Of a stretch of DNA of 5,558 nt, positions 1-5,503 are shown one piece after another. This DNA comes from Chryseosolibacter sp964393795 (GTDB lineage: Bacteria; Bacteroidota; Bacteroidia; Cytophagales; Cyclobacteriaceae). The translations under genes were made by a program, and so were the position numbers. The DNA is taken from positions 1 through 5,558 of the forward strand of contig CAYMWA010000203.1 of assembly GCA_964393795.1 (NCBI GenBank), given 5' to 3'. Every line of letters starts with the position of its first letter. Position 1 is the first letter of the stretch. The notes under the pieces were generated by a model. It saw only the letters and a list, made by a program, of their open reading frames with translations, was not told where the DNA came from and did not search any database.

Positions 1-16
1 CAGATTGACTAGTACC

Positions 17-55
17 ACCACTGACCACTCACCACTGACCACTCACCACTGACCA
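17..55 (-). repeat. Heptamer tandem repeat just downstream of the Fe-S carrier gene
   Basis: On the plus strand a 14-nt unit, ACCACTGACCACTC, occurs at 17-30 and 31-44 and partially at 45-55. It consists of two alternating heptamers that differ at one base. Read in the sense of the adjacent minus-strand gene, it is GGTCAGT/GGTGAGT, starting one base after that gene's TGA stop (58-56). The array may begin further left, because 1-16 hold only a degenerate continuation. There is no T-tract and only weak self-complementarity, so it is not a classical intrinsic terminator. What it does is unknown. Confidence 0.85.
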
Positions 56-382
56 TCAGACTGAAAAGCTTTCCCCGCAGCCGCACGTCCGCGATGCGTT
101 GGGATTGATGAACTGGAACCCTTTGCCGTTCAGGCCGTCCGAGAAATCGAGGGTGGTACCCAGCAAGTACAAAAGGCTCTTCTTGTCGACGAGAATTTTC
201 ACGCCCTTGTCTTCAAATACCTGATCGACCGGGTTGATGTGCTCATCAAAACCAAGATCGTACATCAGACCGGAGCATCCCCCTCCCTTTACGGATACGC
301 GGATGTTGGCCGCATCGGAATGCCCCTCTTCTTTCCTGAGCTCAATTATCCTGTCTTTCGCTTTGTCGGTTACGGTGATCAT
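56..382 (-). CDS. A-type iron-sulfur carrier protein (IscA/SufA/ErpA, HesB family)
   Basis: This is a 108-residue cytoplasmic protein of the HesB/IscA family, which binds Fe-S clusters or iron and passes clusters to apo-enzymes during Fe-S assembly. The three family cysteines are present: C36 in GGGCSG, and C100 and C102 in the C-terminal TCGCGESFSV motif. The opening MITVTDKAKDRI and the stretch SLLYLLGTTLDFSDGL (about 69-84) are also typical, and the length is normal for a single-domain A-type carrier. The start is the ATG at 382; the upstream stretch is A-rich, without a clear Shine-Dalgarno, as is common in Bacteroidota. The gene is divergent from the epimerase gene, with 181 bp between them, and no other isc or suf gene is in view. 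IscA, SufA and ErpA subtypes cannot be separated from sequence alone, so no symbol is given. Confidence 0.95.
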   Translation of the reverse strand: MITVTDKAKDRIIELRKEEGHSDAANIRVSVKGGGCSGLMYDLGFDEHINPVDQVFEDKGVKILVDKKSLLYLLGTTLDFSDGLNGKGFQFINPNASRTCGCGESFSV

Positions 383-563
383 CTTGCTTTTTCTTTAGCC
401 TATAACGTATTTTCTTTCTATAGGATTCAATCAATATCGGAAGCCCTCCGGGAGAATCCGCCATACCAGCGCGCGGGCAAAGCGGAATGCCGGTCATTTC
501 GGAGGGATAAAACTTCCGAATACAACAAAAAGTTTCTTCTTTGTGCCTCAAAGTTAACCAATT
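383..563. other. Divergent intergenic region between Fe-S carrier and epimerase genes
   Basis: These 181 bp should hold both promoters. I found no convincing TTG/TAnnTTTG pair for either gene. The only eye-catching structure is an imperfect palindrome with arms TTCGGA (498-503) and TCCGAA (515-520) around 11 nt, roughly 45 nt before the epimerase start. It could be an operator or chance. There is no short-period repeat of the kind found at the gene ends. Confidence 0.5.
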
Positions 564-977
564 ATGGAGAAATTGGAACACGTCGGCATTGCCGTCAAGA
601 GCCTGAAAGAGGCCAACGAAACCTTCGCACGCCTGCTGGGCCGGCCCCATTACAAGGAAGAGGAAGTGGATTCCGAAGGGGTAAGGACCTCGTTTTTCGA
701 CATGGGCGGCGTCAAAATAGAGCTGCTTGAAGCCACGCGGCCGGATTCCCCGATTGCCCGGTTCATTGAAAAAAGGGGCGAAGGCGTTCATCACCTGGCT
801 TTCGAGGTGGCTGATATAGACGAAAGCCTGAAAAAGTACCGCGACGAGGGCTTCACCCTTATCAACGACCAACCTAAAGCCGGTGCCGATAACAAGATGA
901 TTTTTTTTCTCCACCCGAAATCGGCAAACGGGGTGTTGGTGGAGTTATGTCAAGAGCTGAAATCAGTTGACAGTTGA
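564..977 (+). CDS. mce: Methylmalonyl-CoA epimerase (VOC superfamily)
   Basis: This 137-residue protein interconverts (R)- and (S)-methylmalonyl-CoA, linking propionyl-CoA metabolism with succinyl-CoA through methylmalonyl-CoA mutase. It has the two-module vicinal-oxygen-chelate layout: EHVGIAV (5-11) opens the first module and GEGVHHLAFEV (72-82) the second. Mapping the Propionibacterium enzyme's metal ligands (His12, Gln65, His91, Glu141) by eye gives H6, E53, H77 and E127; the Gln-to-Glu change at the second is my alignment and worth checking. The family signature HPKSANGVLVELCQ (117-130) is intact, despite a run of eight T in the DNA at 901-908. The last residues, SVDS, and the TGA stop are encoded by the downstream repeat. 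It stands alone on its strand and converges with a small lipoprotein gene. No mutase or carboxylase gene is in the window. Confidence 0.95.
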   Translation: MEKLEHVGIAVKSLKEANETFARLLGRPHYKEEEVDSEGVRTSFFDMGGVKIELLEATRPDSPIARFIEKRGEGVHHLAFEVADIDESLKKYRDEGFTLINDQPKAGADNKMIFFLHPKSANGVLVELCQELKSVDS

Positions 978-1139
978 TAATTGACAGTTGACAAAGGTTT
1001 GGAGCCATCCGAGCGAGGTCGCCTCTAATCGCTAATTTCCCCTGGAGAGGTGTTTTAACTGGAAGCAACAAACAGTTCACTGCATTAATCGGTTTGCACT
1101 TCCCCGATTGTCAACTGTCAATTGCCTATTGTCAACTGA
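963..1139. repeat. Inverted pair of heptamer-repeat arms between two convergent gene ends
   Basis: The left arm (963-994) contains CAGTTGA-like heptamers and overlaps the last codons and stop of the epimerase gene. The right arm (1108-1139) is its reverse complement at 28 of 32 positions and ends directly against the stop codon of the minus-strand lipoprotein gene (1140-1142). The inner 16 nt of each arm, AATTGACAGTTGACAA in gene sense, and the outer 10 nt are identical. Transcripts from either side could fold into a long stem around 113 nt. That interior contains a smaller hairpin (GAGG 1015-1018 with CCTC 1022-1025, flanked by AGC/GCT) and no recognisable gene. A role as bidirectional terminator or mRNA 3'-end protector is inferred. 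There is no T-tract of the rho-independent type. Confidence 0.8.
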
Positions 1140-1292
1140 TTAATACCCCCGCGCTTTCCGCCCGCCAAATTGTATATCATTATAATACTTCTGCTTTTTC
1201 TTACCTTCCCTGGTTTTATAATAGGGCTTGTTGGAGGCGCAGGCGCTCAGGATGATGGCAAGAATCAGTAAGAGTCCTGTTATTTTCTTCAT
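1140..1292 (-). CDS. Small, highly basic lipoprotein (50 aa), unknown function
   Basis: Reading the minus strand from the ATG at 1292 to the TAA at 1140-1142 gives a 50-residue protein with a complete lipoprotein signal. K2 and K3 form the n-region, I4 to L15 the hydrophobic core, and L15-S16-A17-C18 the lipobox, so C18 would be lipidated. The mature part is only 33 residues and very unusual: seven Lys and three Arg against two acidic residues, and five Tyr, including paired YY at 24-25 and 36-37, around the basic stretch KTREGKKKQKYYND. I vaguely associate this pattern with short Bacteroidota lipoproteins but cannot name a family. The gene is divergent from thiL (121 bp apart) and convergent with the epimerase gene, with the shared inverted repeat starting at its stop. 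It is below common ORF length cut-offs. The signal makes a real gene likely; the function is unknown. Confidence 0.8.
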   Translation of the reverse strand: MKKITGLLLILAIILSACASNKPYYKTREGKKKQKYYNDIQFGGRKARGY

Positions 1293-1413
1293 GGGCACGG
1301 TTTATAAGTCTGGATACGACTAACACAGGAAAAAGAACCGCCTTTGGATTTAAATTCTGATTTTTGGCGGAAATAAACGGTAAACGGCCCTGTAAAGATA
1401 ACAAACAGCACTC
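1293..1413. other. Divergent intergenic region between lipoprotein gene and thiL
   Basis: This 121-bp A+T-rich spacer should carry promoters for both genes. I found no exact TAnnTTTG element on either strand. The nearest is TATCTTTA, read on the minus strand about 10 nt before the thiL start, with no properly spaced upstream TTG. No short-period repeat is present. Confidence 0.4.
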
Positions 1414-2451
1414 ATGGATGAAAAACGACTGGAAATCAATCAATTAGGTGAATTTGGGTTAATCGATCGCATTCGCGGGAGTTTTTCAACCGAACACCGC
1501 ACTTCGGTCAAAGGGATGGGCGATGATGCGGCCGTGATCGATGCCGGGCCGGACTATCTACTGGTTTCGACCGACATGCTAGTGGAGGGTATCCATTTCG
1601 ATCTGGCCTTTATGCCCATCCAGCACCTCGGATACAAGGCCGTGGCAGTCAATGTTTCTGACATCGCGGCCATGAACGGCAAAGCCACACAGGTGACCGT
1701 CAGTATAGGCCTGAGCAACCGGTTCTCGGTGGAGGCTGTCGACGCACTCTACCAGGGGATCAAGGCCGCCTGTAGCAGCTATAATATTGATCTGGTCGGC
1801 GGTGATACCACGTCATCCGCTTCGGGATTGATCATCTCGGTGACCGCCATCGGGCGAGTGGATAAGGGGAAGGTGTCGTACAGAAGTGGAGCGAAAGAAG
1901 GTGACATCGTCTGCGTAACGGGAGATCTCGGAGGTGCCTTGATGGGCCTGCAGGTACTTCAGCGTGAAAAGCAGGTCTTCCTGGCGGATCCTAACATGCA
2001 ACCGCAGTTGGAAAAATACGACTACATCATTGGTCGACAGCTGAAGCCCGAAGCCCGGACGGAGATTGTTTATGACCTGGAGGAATTCGGGGTCATTCCG
2101 ACATCGATGATCGACGTCTCCGACGGACTGGCGTCAGAACTCCTCCACATTTCAAAAGAATCCAAAGTCGGCGTGCGTATTTACGAAGACAAGGTTCCGA
2201 TAGATCAGCTCACTTATGAGACGGCAGTCGAATTCAACCTCGACCCGATCACCTGCGCGCTAAATGGCGGCGAAGATTACGAACTGCTGTTCACGATTGA
2301 CAAAGCCGATCAGGAAAAACTGAAGAATCACCCTGAAGTTCACATGATCGGATATATCCATGAGCGACGTGATGAGAATGTGATGGTTACTAAACAGGGG
2401 AGTGTTGTGCCGTTGAGCGCACAGGGATGGAATCATTTCCGTCCACTGTGA
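1414..2451 (+). CDS. thiL: Thiamine-monophosphate kinase
   Basis: ThiL phosphorylates thiamine monophosphate with ATP to give thiamine diphosphate, the last step of the cofactor's synthesis, in the cytoplasm. The 345-residue product is full length and follows the PurM/ThiL (AIR synthase-related) fold. GMGDDAAV (34-41), STDMLVEGIHF (52-62), NVSDIAAMNG (80-89) and DLVGGDTT (126-133) are the acidic, glycine-rich loops that bind Mg2+, ATP and phosphate in the N-terminal half. DVSDGLASEL (234-243) and NGGEDYELLF (284-293) are the C-terminal-half signatures, and the GWNHF ending (338-342) is also typical. The ATG at 1414 is chosen because the family begins with a short lead-in to LGEFGLID, present here at 11-18. 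No other thiamine gene is nearby and no TPP riboswitch (THI element) is visible in the 121-bp leader, so regulation with the pathway is not evident. Confidence 0.97.
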   Translation: MDEKRLEINQLGEFGLIDRIRGSFSTEHRTSVKGMGDDAAVIDAGPDYLLVSTDMLVEGIHFDLAFMPIQHLGYKAVAVNVSDIAAMNGKATQVTVSIGLSNRFSVEAVDALYQGIKAACSSYNIDLVGGDTTSSASGLIISVTAIGRVDKGKVSYRSGAKEGDIVCVTGDLGGALMGLQVLQREKQVFLADPNMQPQLEKYDYIIGRQLKPEARTEIVYDLEEFGVIPTSMIDVSDGLASELLHISKESKVGVRIYEDKVPIDQLTYETAVEFNLDPITCALNGGEDYELLFTIDKADQEKLKNHPEVHMIGYIHERRDENVMVTKQGSVVPLSAQGWNHFRPL

Positions 2452-2460
2452 AAGATCGTT

Positions 2461-2547
2461 ACCACTGAGGCACTAAGATCACCGAGGAGCACAAAGGGTC
2501 TTTTTTACATGCTAAGTGAATCTGCGTGCTCTTAGTGCTTTAGTGGT
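2461..2547. terminator. Probable bidirectional 3'-end hairpin between thiL and the 120-aa gene
   Basis: The left arm ACCACTGAGGCACTAAGA (2461-2478) pairs along all 18 positions with 2530-2547 in RNA, with two G-U wobbles. After a mismatched stretch, GCAC (2489-2492) can pair with GTGC (2525-2528). The left arm starts 9 nt after the thiL stop; the right arm overlaps the TAA stop of the convergent gene (2549-2547). CAC recurs in the left arm at spacings of 8, 9 and 10 nt, which marks it as a short-period repeat. A T6 run (2501-2506) lies inside the loop rather than after the stem, so this is not a textbook rho-independent terminator. Its position between convergent stops makes a two-way 3'-end function likely. 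Confidence 0.65.
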
Positions 2548-2909
2548 TAATCTTCGGGGAAGGGAATGAACACAAAGTTCGTAAACTCCTTGTCCACTAC
2601 GAACAGGCAACAAAATTCATCGGGGTCTTTGAACGCTGCTTTGAATTCGTCTTCGTTTTCGATGAGGTCGCGCTGCACAAACTCATCAAGGTAGGAGGCG
2701 TAGTAGTTCCATTGGAGATGTCCGGTATCTGTATCCAGCAACAGTTGGCCTATTGGTTGGTCCACTTTGCAGATGGGAAAGATGGGATATTCCGAAAATC
2801 CGCGCTTCCGGATCTGATAGGAAGCCTCTTTCAACGTATCGGAAACCTTTACAAAGTCCTGTGAGATCGTGCCAAGATATTTTCCGCTAAGTTCCGGGTC
2901 GTTGTGCAT
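2547..2909 (-). CDS. Conserved protein of unknown function (120 aa)
   Basis: From the ATG at 2909 this encodes a 120-residue soluble, acidic protein with no signal peptide or membrane segment. Notable stretches are LKEASYQIRKRGFSEYPIFP (26-45), GQLLLDTDTGHLQWNYYASY (54-73), DEFVQRDLI (75-83) and KDPDEFCCLFVVD (94-106), ending in VFIPFPED. I recall similar proteins from Bacteroidota genomes as uncharacterised, and know no function or named domain. The frame stays open upstream to an ATG at 3068, but that 53-residue extension is Cys/His/Arg-rich, unlike the rest, would overlap the start of the divergent gene, and lies upstream of a good promoter match (2930-2937). The shorter start is therefore preferred. 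The paired cysteines C100-C101 are the only obvious candidate redox or metal residues. It converges with thiL, and the shared hairpin overlaps its stop. Confidence 0.85.
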   Translation of the reverse strand: MHNDPELSGKYLGTISQDFVKVSDTLKEASYQIRKRGFSEYPIFPICKVDQPIGQLLLDTDTGHLQWNYYASYLDEFVQRDLIENEDEFKAAFKDPDEFCCLFVVDKEFTNFVFIPFPED

Positions 2910-2929
2910 AGTAACAGAAGTAGATTTCA

Positions 2930-2937
2930 CAAAAATA
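2930..2937 (-). promoter_or_regulatory. Putative Bacteroidota -7 promoter element (TAnnTTTG)
   Basis: Read on the minus strand this is TATTTTTG, an exact match to the TAnnTTTG element bound by Bacteroidota primary sigma factors. It would place transcription start around 2921-2924 and leave a leader of about 12-15 nt before the ATG at 2909. The upstream -33 TTG is imperfect: ATG is found at the 19-nt spacing. A few exact 8-mer matches are expected by chance in a window this size, so the support is mainly positional. Confidence 0.45.
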
Positions 2938-2984
2938 CAGTAACCAGGGCAAACGACATTTTTTGAAAAAGAATTCCTATGTTT

Positions 2985-3012
2985 ATGCCTGGCGGGCATT
3001 CCTGCCCGGCAT
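2985..3012. repeat. GC-rich hairpin in the divergent gap before the outer-membrane protein gene
   Basis: ATGC (2985-2988) and CGGGCA (2993-2998) pair with TGCCCG (3003-3008) and GCAT (3009-3012), around a TTCC loop and with a CTGG bulge on the left side. It lies about 40 nt before the start of the DUF5916 gene, so it could be in that gene's 5' leader or be a protein-binding site. Its GCC/GGC-rich character recalls the 14-mer element at the right edge of the window, but the two are not the same sequence. Confidence 0.5.
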
Positions 3013-3052
3013 GTTCCGAAACCCGGTTCCCAATGAAATTGCAGCCCCTTAA

Positions 3053-5296
3053 ATGAAAGGCCCGACACGCCGACGTTCCGTTGTCCTACTGTTGCTTTCT
3101 CAGTATCAGGCGTGGCCGCCCTATAGGCTAATCGGCGTTCTTGTGCTGCTTATCCTCCTTACAGGCAGGACTTTTGGGCAAAAGAAGAACGATGCGTACG
3201 TCCTCCACATCAAGAAAGCAACATCGCCGATCGTCGTCGACGGTGTGATGGATGAAGCCGCGTGGCGAGAAGCGGAGGTGGCGACCGACTTCTTTATGAT
3301 GCTGCCCATGGATACGAGCAAAGCAATCGCGAGAACGGATGTGCGAATGACTTACGACGATGACAATCTCTACCTCATTGCCATCAATTTTCATGAACCC
3401 GGCCCTTATACGGTCGAGTCGCTCAGGCGGGATTTCGCCTTCGGGAAGAACGACAACTTCCTGCTGTTCATGGATCCGTTTGATGACCTGACGAACGGGT
3501 TTTCATTCGGCGCCAACGCAGCGGGGGCGCAATGGGATGGCATTATGTACGATGGTGGAAAGGTTGACCTTAGCTGGGATAACAAATGGCGATCGCACGT
3601 CAGGAATTATGAAGACCGTTGGATATTTGAGATGGCGGTACCCTTCAAGACCATCCGCTATAAAAAGGGCATTGCCACCTGGGGCGTCAACTTTAGCAGG
3701 CTCGACCTTGCGCTAACGGAGAAGTCAAGTTGGACGCCTATACCGCGTCAGTTTCCATCGGCGGCACTCGCCTACACCGGCAATCTCGTTTGGGATGAGC
3801 CGCCGCCGGCTCCCGGTCCCAACGTCTCGATCATTCCCTACACCCTCGGCAGCGTGAAGCGCGACCATGAGCGCGGAATCGCGACCACGGGCGATTTTGA
3901 GGTCGGCGCGGATGCAAAGATTTCGCTCACTTCATCCCTCAACCTCGACCTGACTGTCAATCCCGACTTTTCGCAAGTGGAGGTCGACCGGCAGGTGACC
4001 AACCTTGATCGGTTTGAACTCTTCTTTCCGGAGCGGCGCCAGTTCTTTCTGGAAAACGCCGACCTGTTTGCCAACTTTGGCTATGCACAGAACCGGCCTT
4101 TCTTTTCGAGGCGTATCGGGCTCGGGGTGCCGATTCAGTTCGGTGCGCGCCTCAGTGGCAAGATCAACAAAAACTGGCGCGTCGGTGCAATGGATATGCA
4201 AACCGAACGCGTTGAAAGCGATGAGCTTTCGCTGCCCTCCCAAAATTTTTCCGTGATCGCTCTTCAGCGTCGTGTTTTTGCCCGGTCAACCATTGGCGCC
4301 ATTGTGATCAACAAATCATCGGTGGACTACAACAGTTCAGATGCGTCGGGCGGCGTCAACGCCTACAACCGTAACGTAGGATTGGAGTACAACCTCGCGT
4401 CTGCGAACAACGTCTGGACGGGTAAAGCCTTTTTTCTCAAATCGTTCAGCCCCGATGTAAGCGGCCGCGATTTTACACACGCTGCCAATTTGCAATACAA
4501 CAGCCGGAAGTGGATCATCTCCGGACAATACGAATTCGTCGGAAGTAACTATAACGCCGAAGTGGGATACGTACCGCGCCGCGGACTCGTGAAGTTCAAC
4601 CCGCACCTCGAGCGATTGTTCTTTCCGAAGGGAAGCATCGTTCTCAGTCACGGACCGGTGATCAATTCAACCTATTACCTCGATGAGTCGCTACGCTCGA
4701 TCAACGATCACGAGACCGCGCTCATGTACAAGGTCTCGTTTCGCAACCGCGCTGTACTGACCGCCTGGACGGCGGAGAACTACGTTGAGTTGCTGAGTCC
4801 GTTTGACCCAACCAACCTCGGCCTTGATTCGCTTGAAGCCGGAACGGAACATCGGTGGAAGTCGTGGGGCTTCGACTATGTTTCAGAGCCGCAGCACTTG
4901 TTCACGTACATGGTCTCGCTACGTCAGGGCGGCTACTACCAAACGGGAAGCCGTTTCAACCTGACGGCAGATCTTGGCTATCGCTTTCAGCCCTATGTGA
5001 GCTTCCTGCTCAGTGCCTCCTACAACGATATTCGCCTTCCCGCACCCTGGAACAATCAACGGTTCTGGTTGGTAGGCCCGCGGCTTGACGTGACGATGAC
5101 GAACACCTTATATTTTACCGCCTTCGCGCAATACAATGAGCAACAAAAGAATGTAAACCTTAACACGCGGCTACAGTGGCGCTACCGCCCCGCCTCCGAT
5201 CTCTTTATCGTGTACACCGACAACTATTTTCCCGAAACCTTCGGCGTCAGGAATCGGGCGCTCGTGTTAAAGTTGACGTATTGGTGGAATCTTTGA
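3053..5296 (+). CDS. Outer-membrane protein with CBM9-like N-terminal domain and DUF5916 domain
   Basis: The 747-residue product has an N-terminal export signal, with RLIGVLVLLILLTG (25-38) as hydrophobic core and cleavage likely near G42-Q43. About 50-245 form a CBM9-like beta-sandwich (SPIVVDGVMDEAAW at 58-71, DDDNLYLIA, RWIFEMAVPFKTI at 189-201). From about 257 to the end is the DUF5916 region; NPDFSQVEVDRQ (303-314) and FELFFPERRQFFLE (321-334) are its hallmarks, followed by alternating aromatic/polar strands ending in TYWWNL, as expected of an outer-membrane beta-barrel. The family's substrate is not known to me; the CBM9-like part suggests, but does not prove, contact with a carbohydrate. 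The ATG at 3053 is the only ATG before the mature part, but a TTG at 3092 would give a more ordinary signal peptide. The stop lies in the first unit of the downstream octamer array. Confidence 0.9.
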   Translation: MKGPTRRRSVVLLLLSQYQAWPPYRLIGVLVLLILLTGRTFGQKKNDAYVLHIKKATSPIVVDGVMDEAAWREAEVATDFFMMLPMDTSKAIARTDVRMTYDDDNLYLIAINFHEPGPYTVESLRRDFAFGKNDNFLLFMDPFDDLTNGFSFGANAAGAQWDGIMYDGGKVDLSWDNKWRSHVRNYEDRWIFEMAVPFKTIRYKKGIATWGVNFSRLDLALTEKSSWTPIPRQFPSAALAYTGNLVWDEPPPAPGPNVSIIPYTLGSVKRDHERGIATTGDFEVGADAKISLTSSLNLDLTVNPDFSQVEVDRQVTNLDRFELFFPERRQFFLENADLFANFGYAQNRPFFSRRIGLGVPIQFGARLSGKINKNWRVGAMDMQTERVESDELSLPSQNFSVIALQRRVFARSTIGAIVINKSSVDYNSSDASGGVNAYNRNVGLEYNLASANNVWTGKAFFLKSFSPDVSGRDFTHAANLQYNSRKWIISGQYEFVGSNYNAEVGYVPRRGLVKFNPHLERLFFPKGSIVLSHGPVINSTYYLDESLRSINDHETALMYKVSFRNRAVLTAWTAENYVELLSPFDPTNLGLDSLEAGTEHRWKSWGFDYVSEPQHLFTYMVSLRQGGYYQTGSRFNLTADLGYRFQPYVSFLLSASYNDIRLPAPWNNQRFWLVGPRLDVTMTNTLYFTAFAQYNEQQKNVNLNTRLQWRYRPASDLFIVYTDNYFPETFGVRNRALVLKLTYWWNL

Positions 5297-5464
5297 GGTG
5301 TTGGGGTGTTAATGACATTGGTGTTAGTGTGTTCATGTGTTCATGTGTTCATGTGGGAGTAGAGTGATGGGAATGGGGGGGCTTTGGATTGGGTTGAGGT
5401 GTTGATGTGTGGGGTGTTGGGGTGTTGAGGTGTTGAGGTGTTGGGGTGTTGAGGTGTTGATGTC
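5293..5464 (+). repeat. Octamer (TTGRGGTG) tandem repeat beginning at the outer-membrane gene's stop codon
   Basis: Octamers occur in two blocks of the same orientation. In the first, TTGAGGTG (5293-5300, containing the TGA stop) and TTGGGGTG (5301-5308) are followed, after a 15-nt interruption, by TTAGTGTG and three TTCATGTG copies (5332-5355). The second, 5394-5464, holds TTGAGGTG, TTGATGTG, a 7-nt variant, then TTGGGGTG, TTGAGGTG twice, TTGGGGTG, TTGAGGTG and TTGATGTC. Between them, 5356-5393 is G-rich, with a run of seven G. No ORF of substance covers the stretch. Slippage during replication would explain the unit variation; any function is unknown. Confidence 0.85.
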
Positions 5465-5476
5465 AATGTCATTAAC
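5308..5476. repeat. 13-bp perfect inverted repeat enclosing most of the octamer array
   Basis: GTTAATGACATTG (5308-5320) is the exact reverse complement of 5464-5476, with 143 nt between. In RNA the stem could be lengthened inward by three G-U pairs. The left arm supplies the sequence that interrupts the first octamer block, and the right arm closes the second, so the array appears framed by a stem. This could be a 3'-end structure for the upstream transcript; no T-tract follows. Confidence 0.7.
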
Positions 5477-5503
5477 TTAAGCTCCGCTGACTTCTTCTCC
5501 TTT

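Noticed and set aside
498..520. TTCGGA...TCCGAA palindrome as an operator of the epimerase gene
   Set aside because: Only six base pairs with an 11-nt centre and no second copy or neighbouring regulator; it could be chance, so it is only mentioned within the intergenic entry.
549..556. Minus-strand TAACTTTG as promoter of the Fe-S carrier gene
   Set aside because: It matches TAnnTTTG but would give a leader of roughly 160 nt, lies against the epimerase start, and has no TTG at the expected upstream spacing. Chance matches are expected at this rate.
901..908. Run of eight T in the epimerase gene as a frameshift
   Set aside because: The reading frame continues correctly through FFLHPKS to the conserved VELC motif, so the gene is intact.
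239..914. Long open frames at 239-730 (+) and 342-914 (-)
   Set aside because: They overlap the Fe-S carrier and epimerase genes in other frames, and their translations show no family motifs. They are shadows of the real genes.
1293..1413. TPP riboswitch ahead of thiL
   Set aside because: The conserved CUGAGA and downstream ACCUGAUCUGG-like THI elements are absent, and the gap is A+T-rich without a suitable fold.
1216..1443. 75-aa minus-strand frame across the thiL start
   Set aside because: It covers the thiL start codon and the 5' half of the lipoprotein gene in a different frame, without a signal or motif. The 1140-1292 frame has a complete lipobox and is the better call.
3121..4651. Several antisense frames of 66-104 aa inside the outer-membrane protein gene
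   Set aside because: They lie opposite a well-supported full-length gene, and their Arg/Ser/His-rich composition is typical of antisense translation of a GC-rich gene.
5394..5464. CRISPR-like array
   Set aside because: The units are 7-8 nt, contiguous and without spacers, so this is a microsatellite-like tandem repeat and no cas gene is present.
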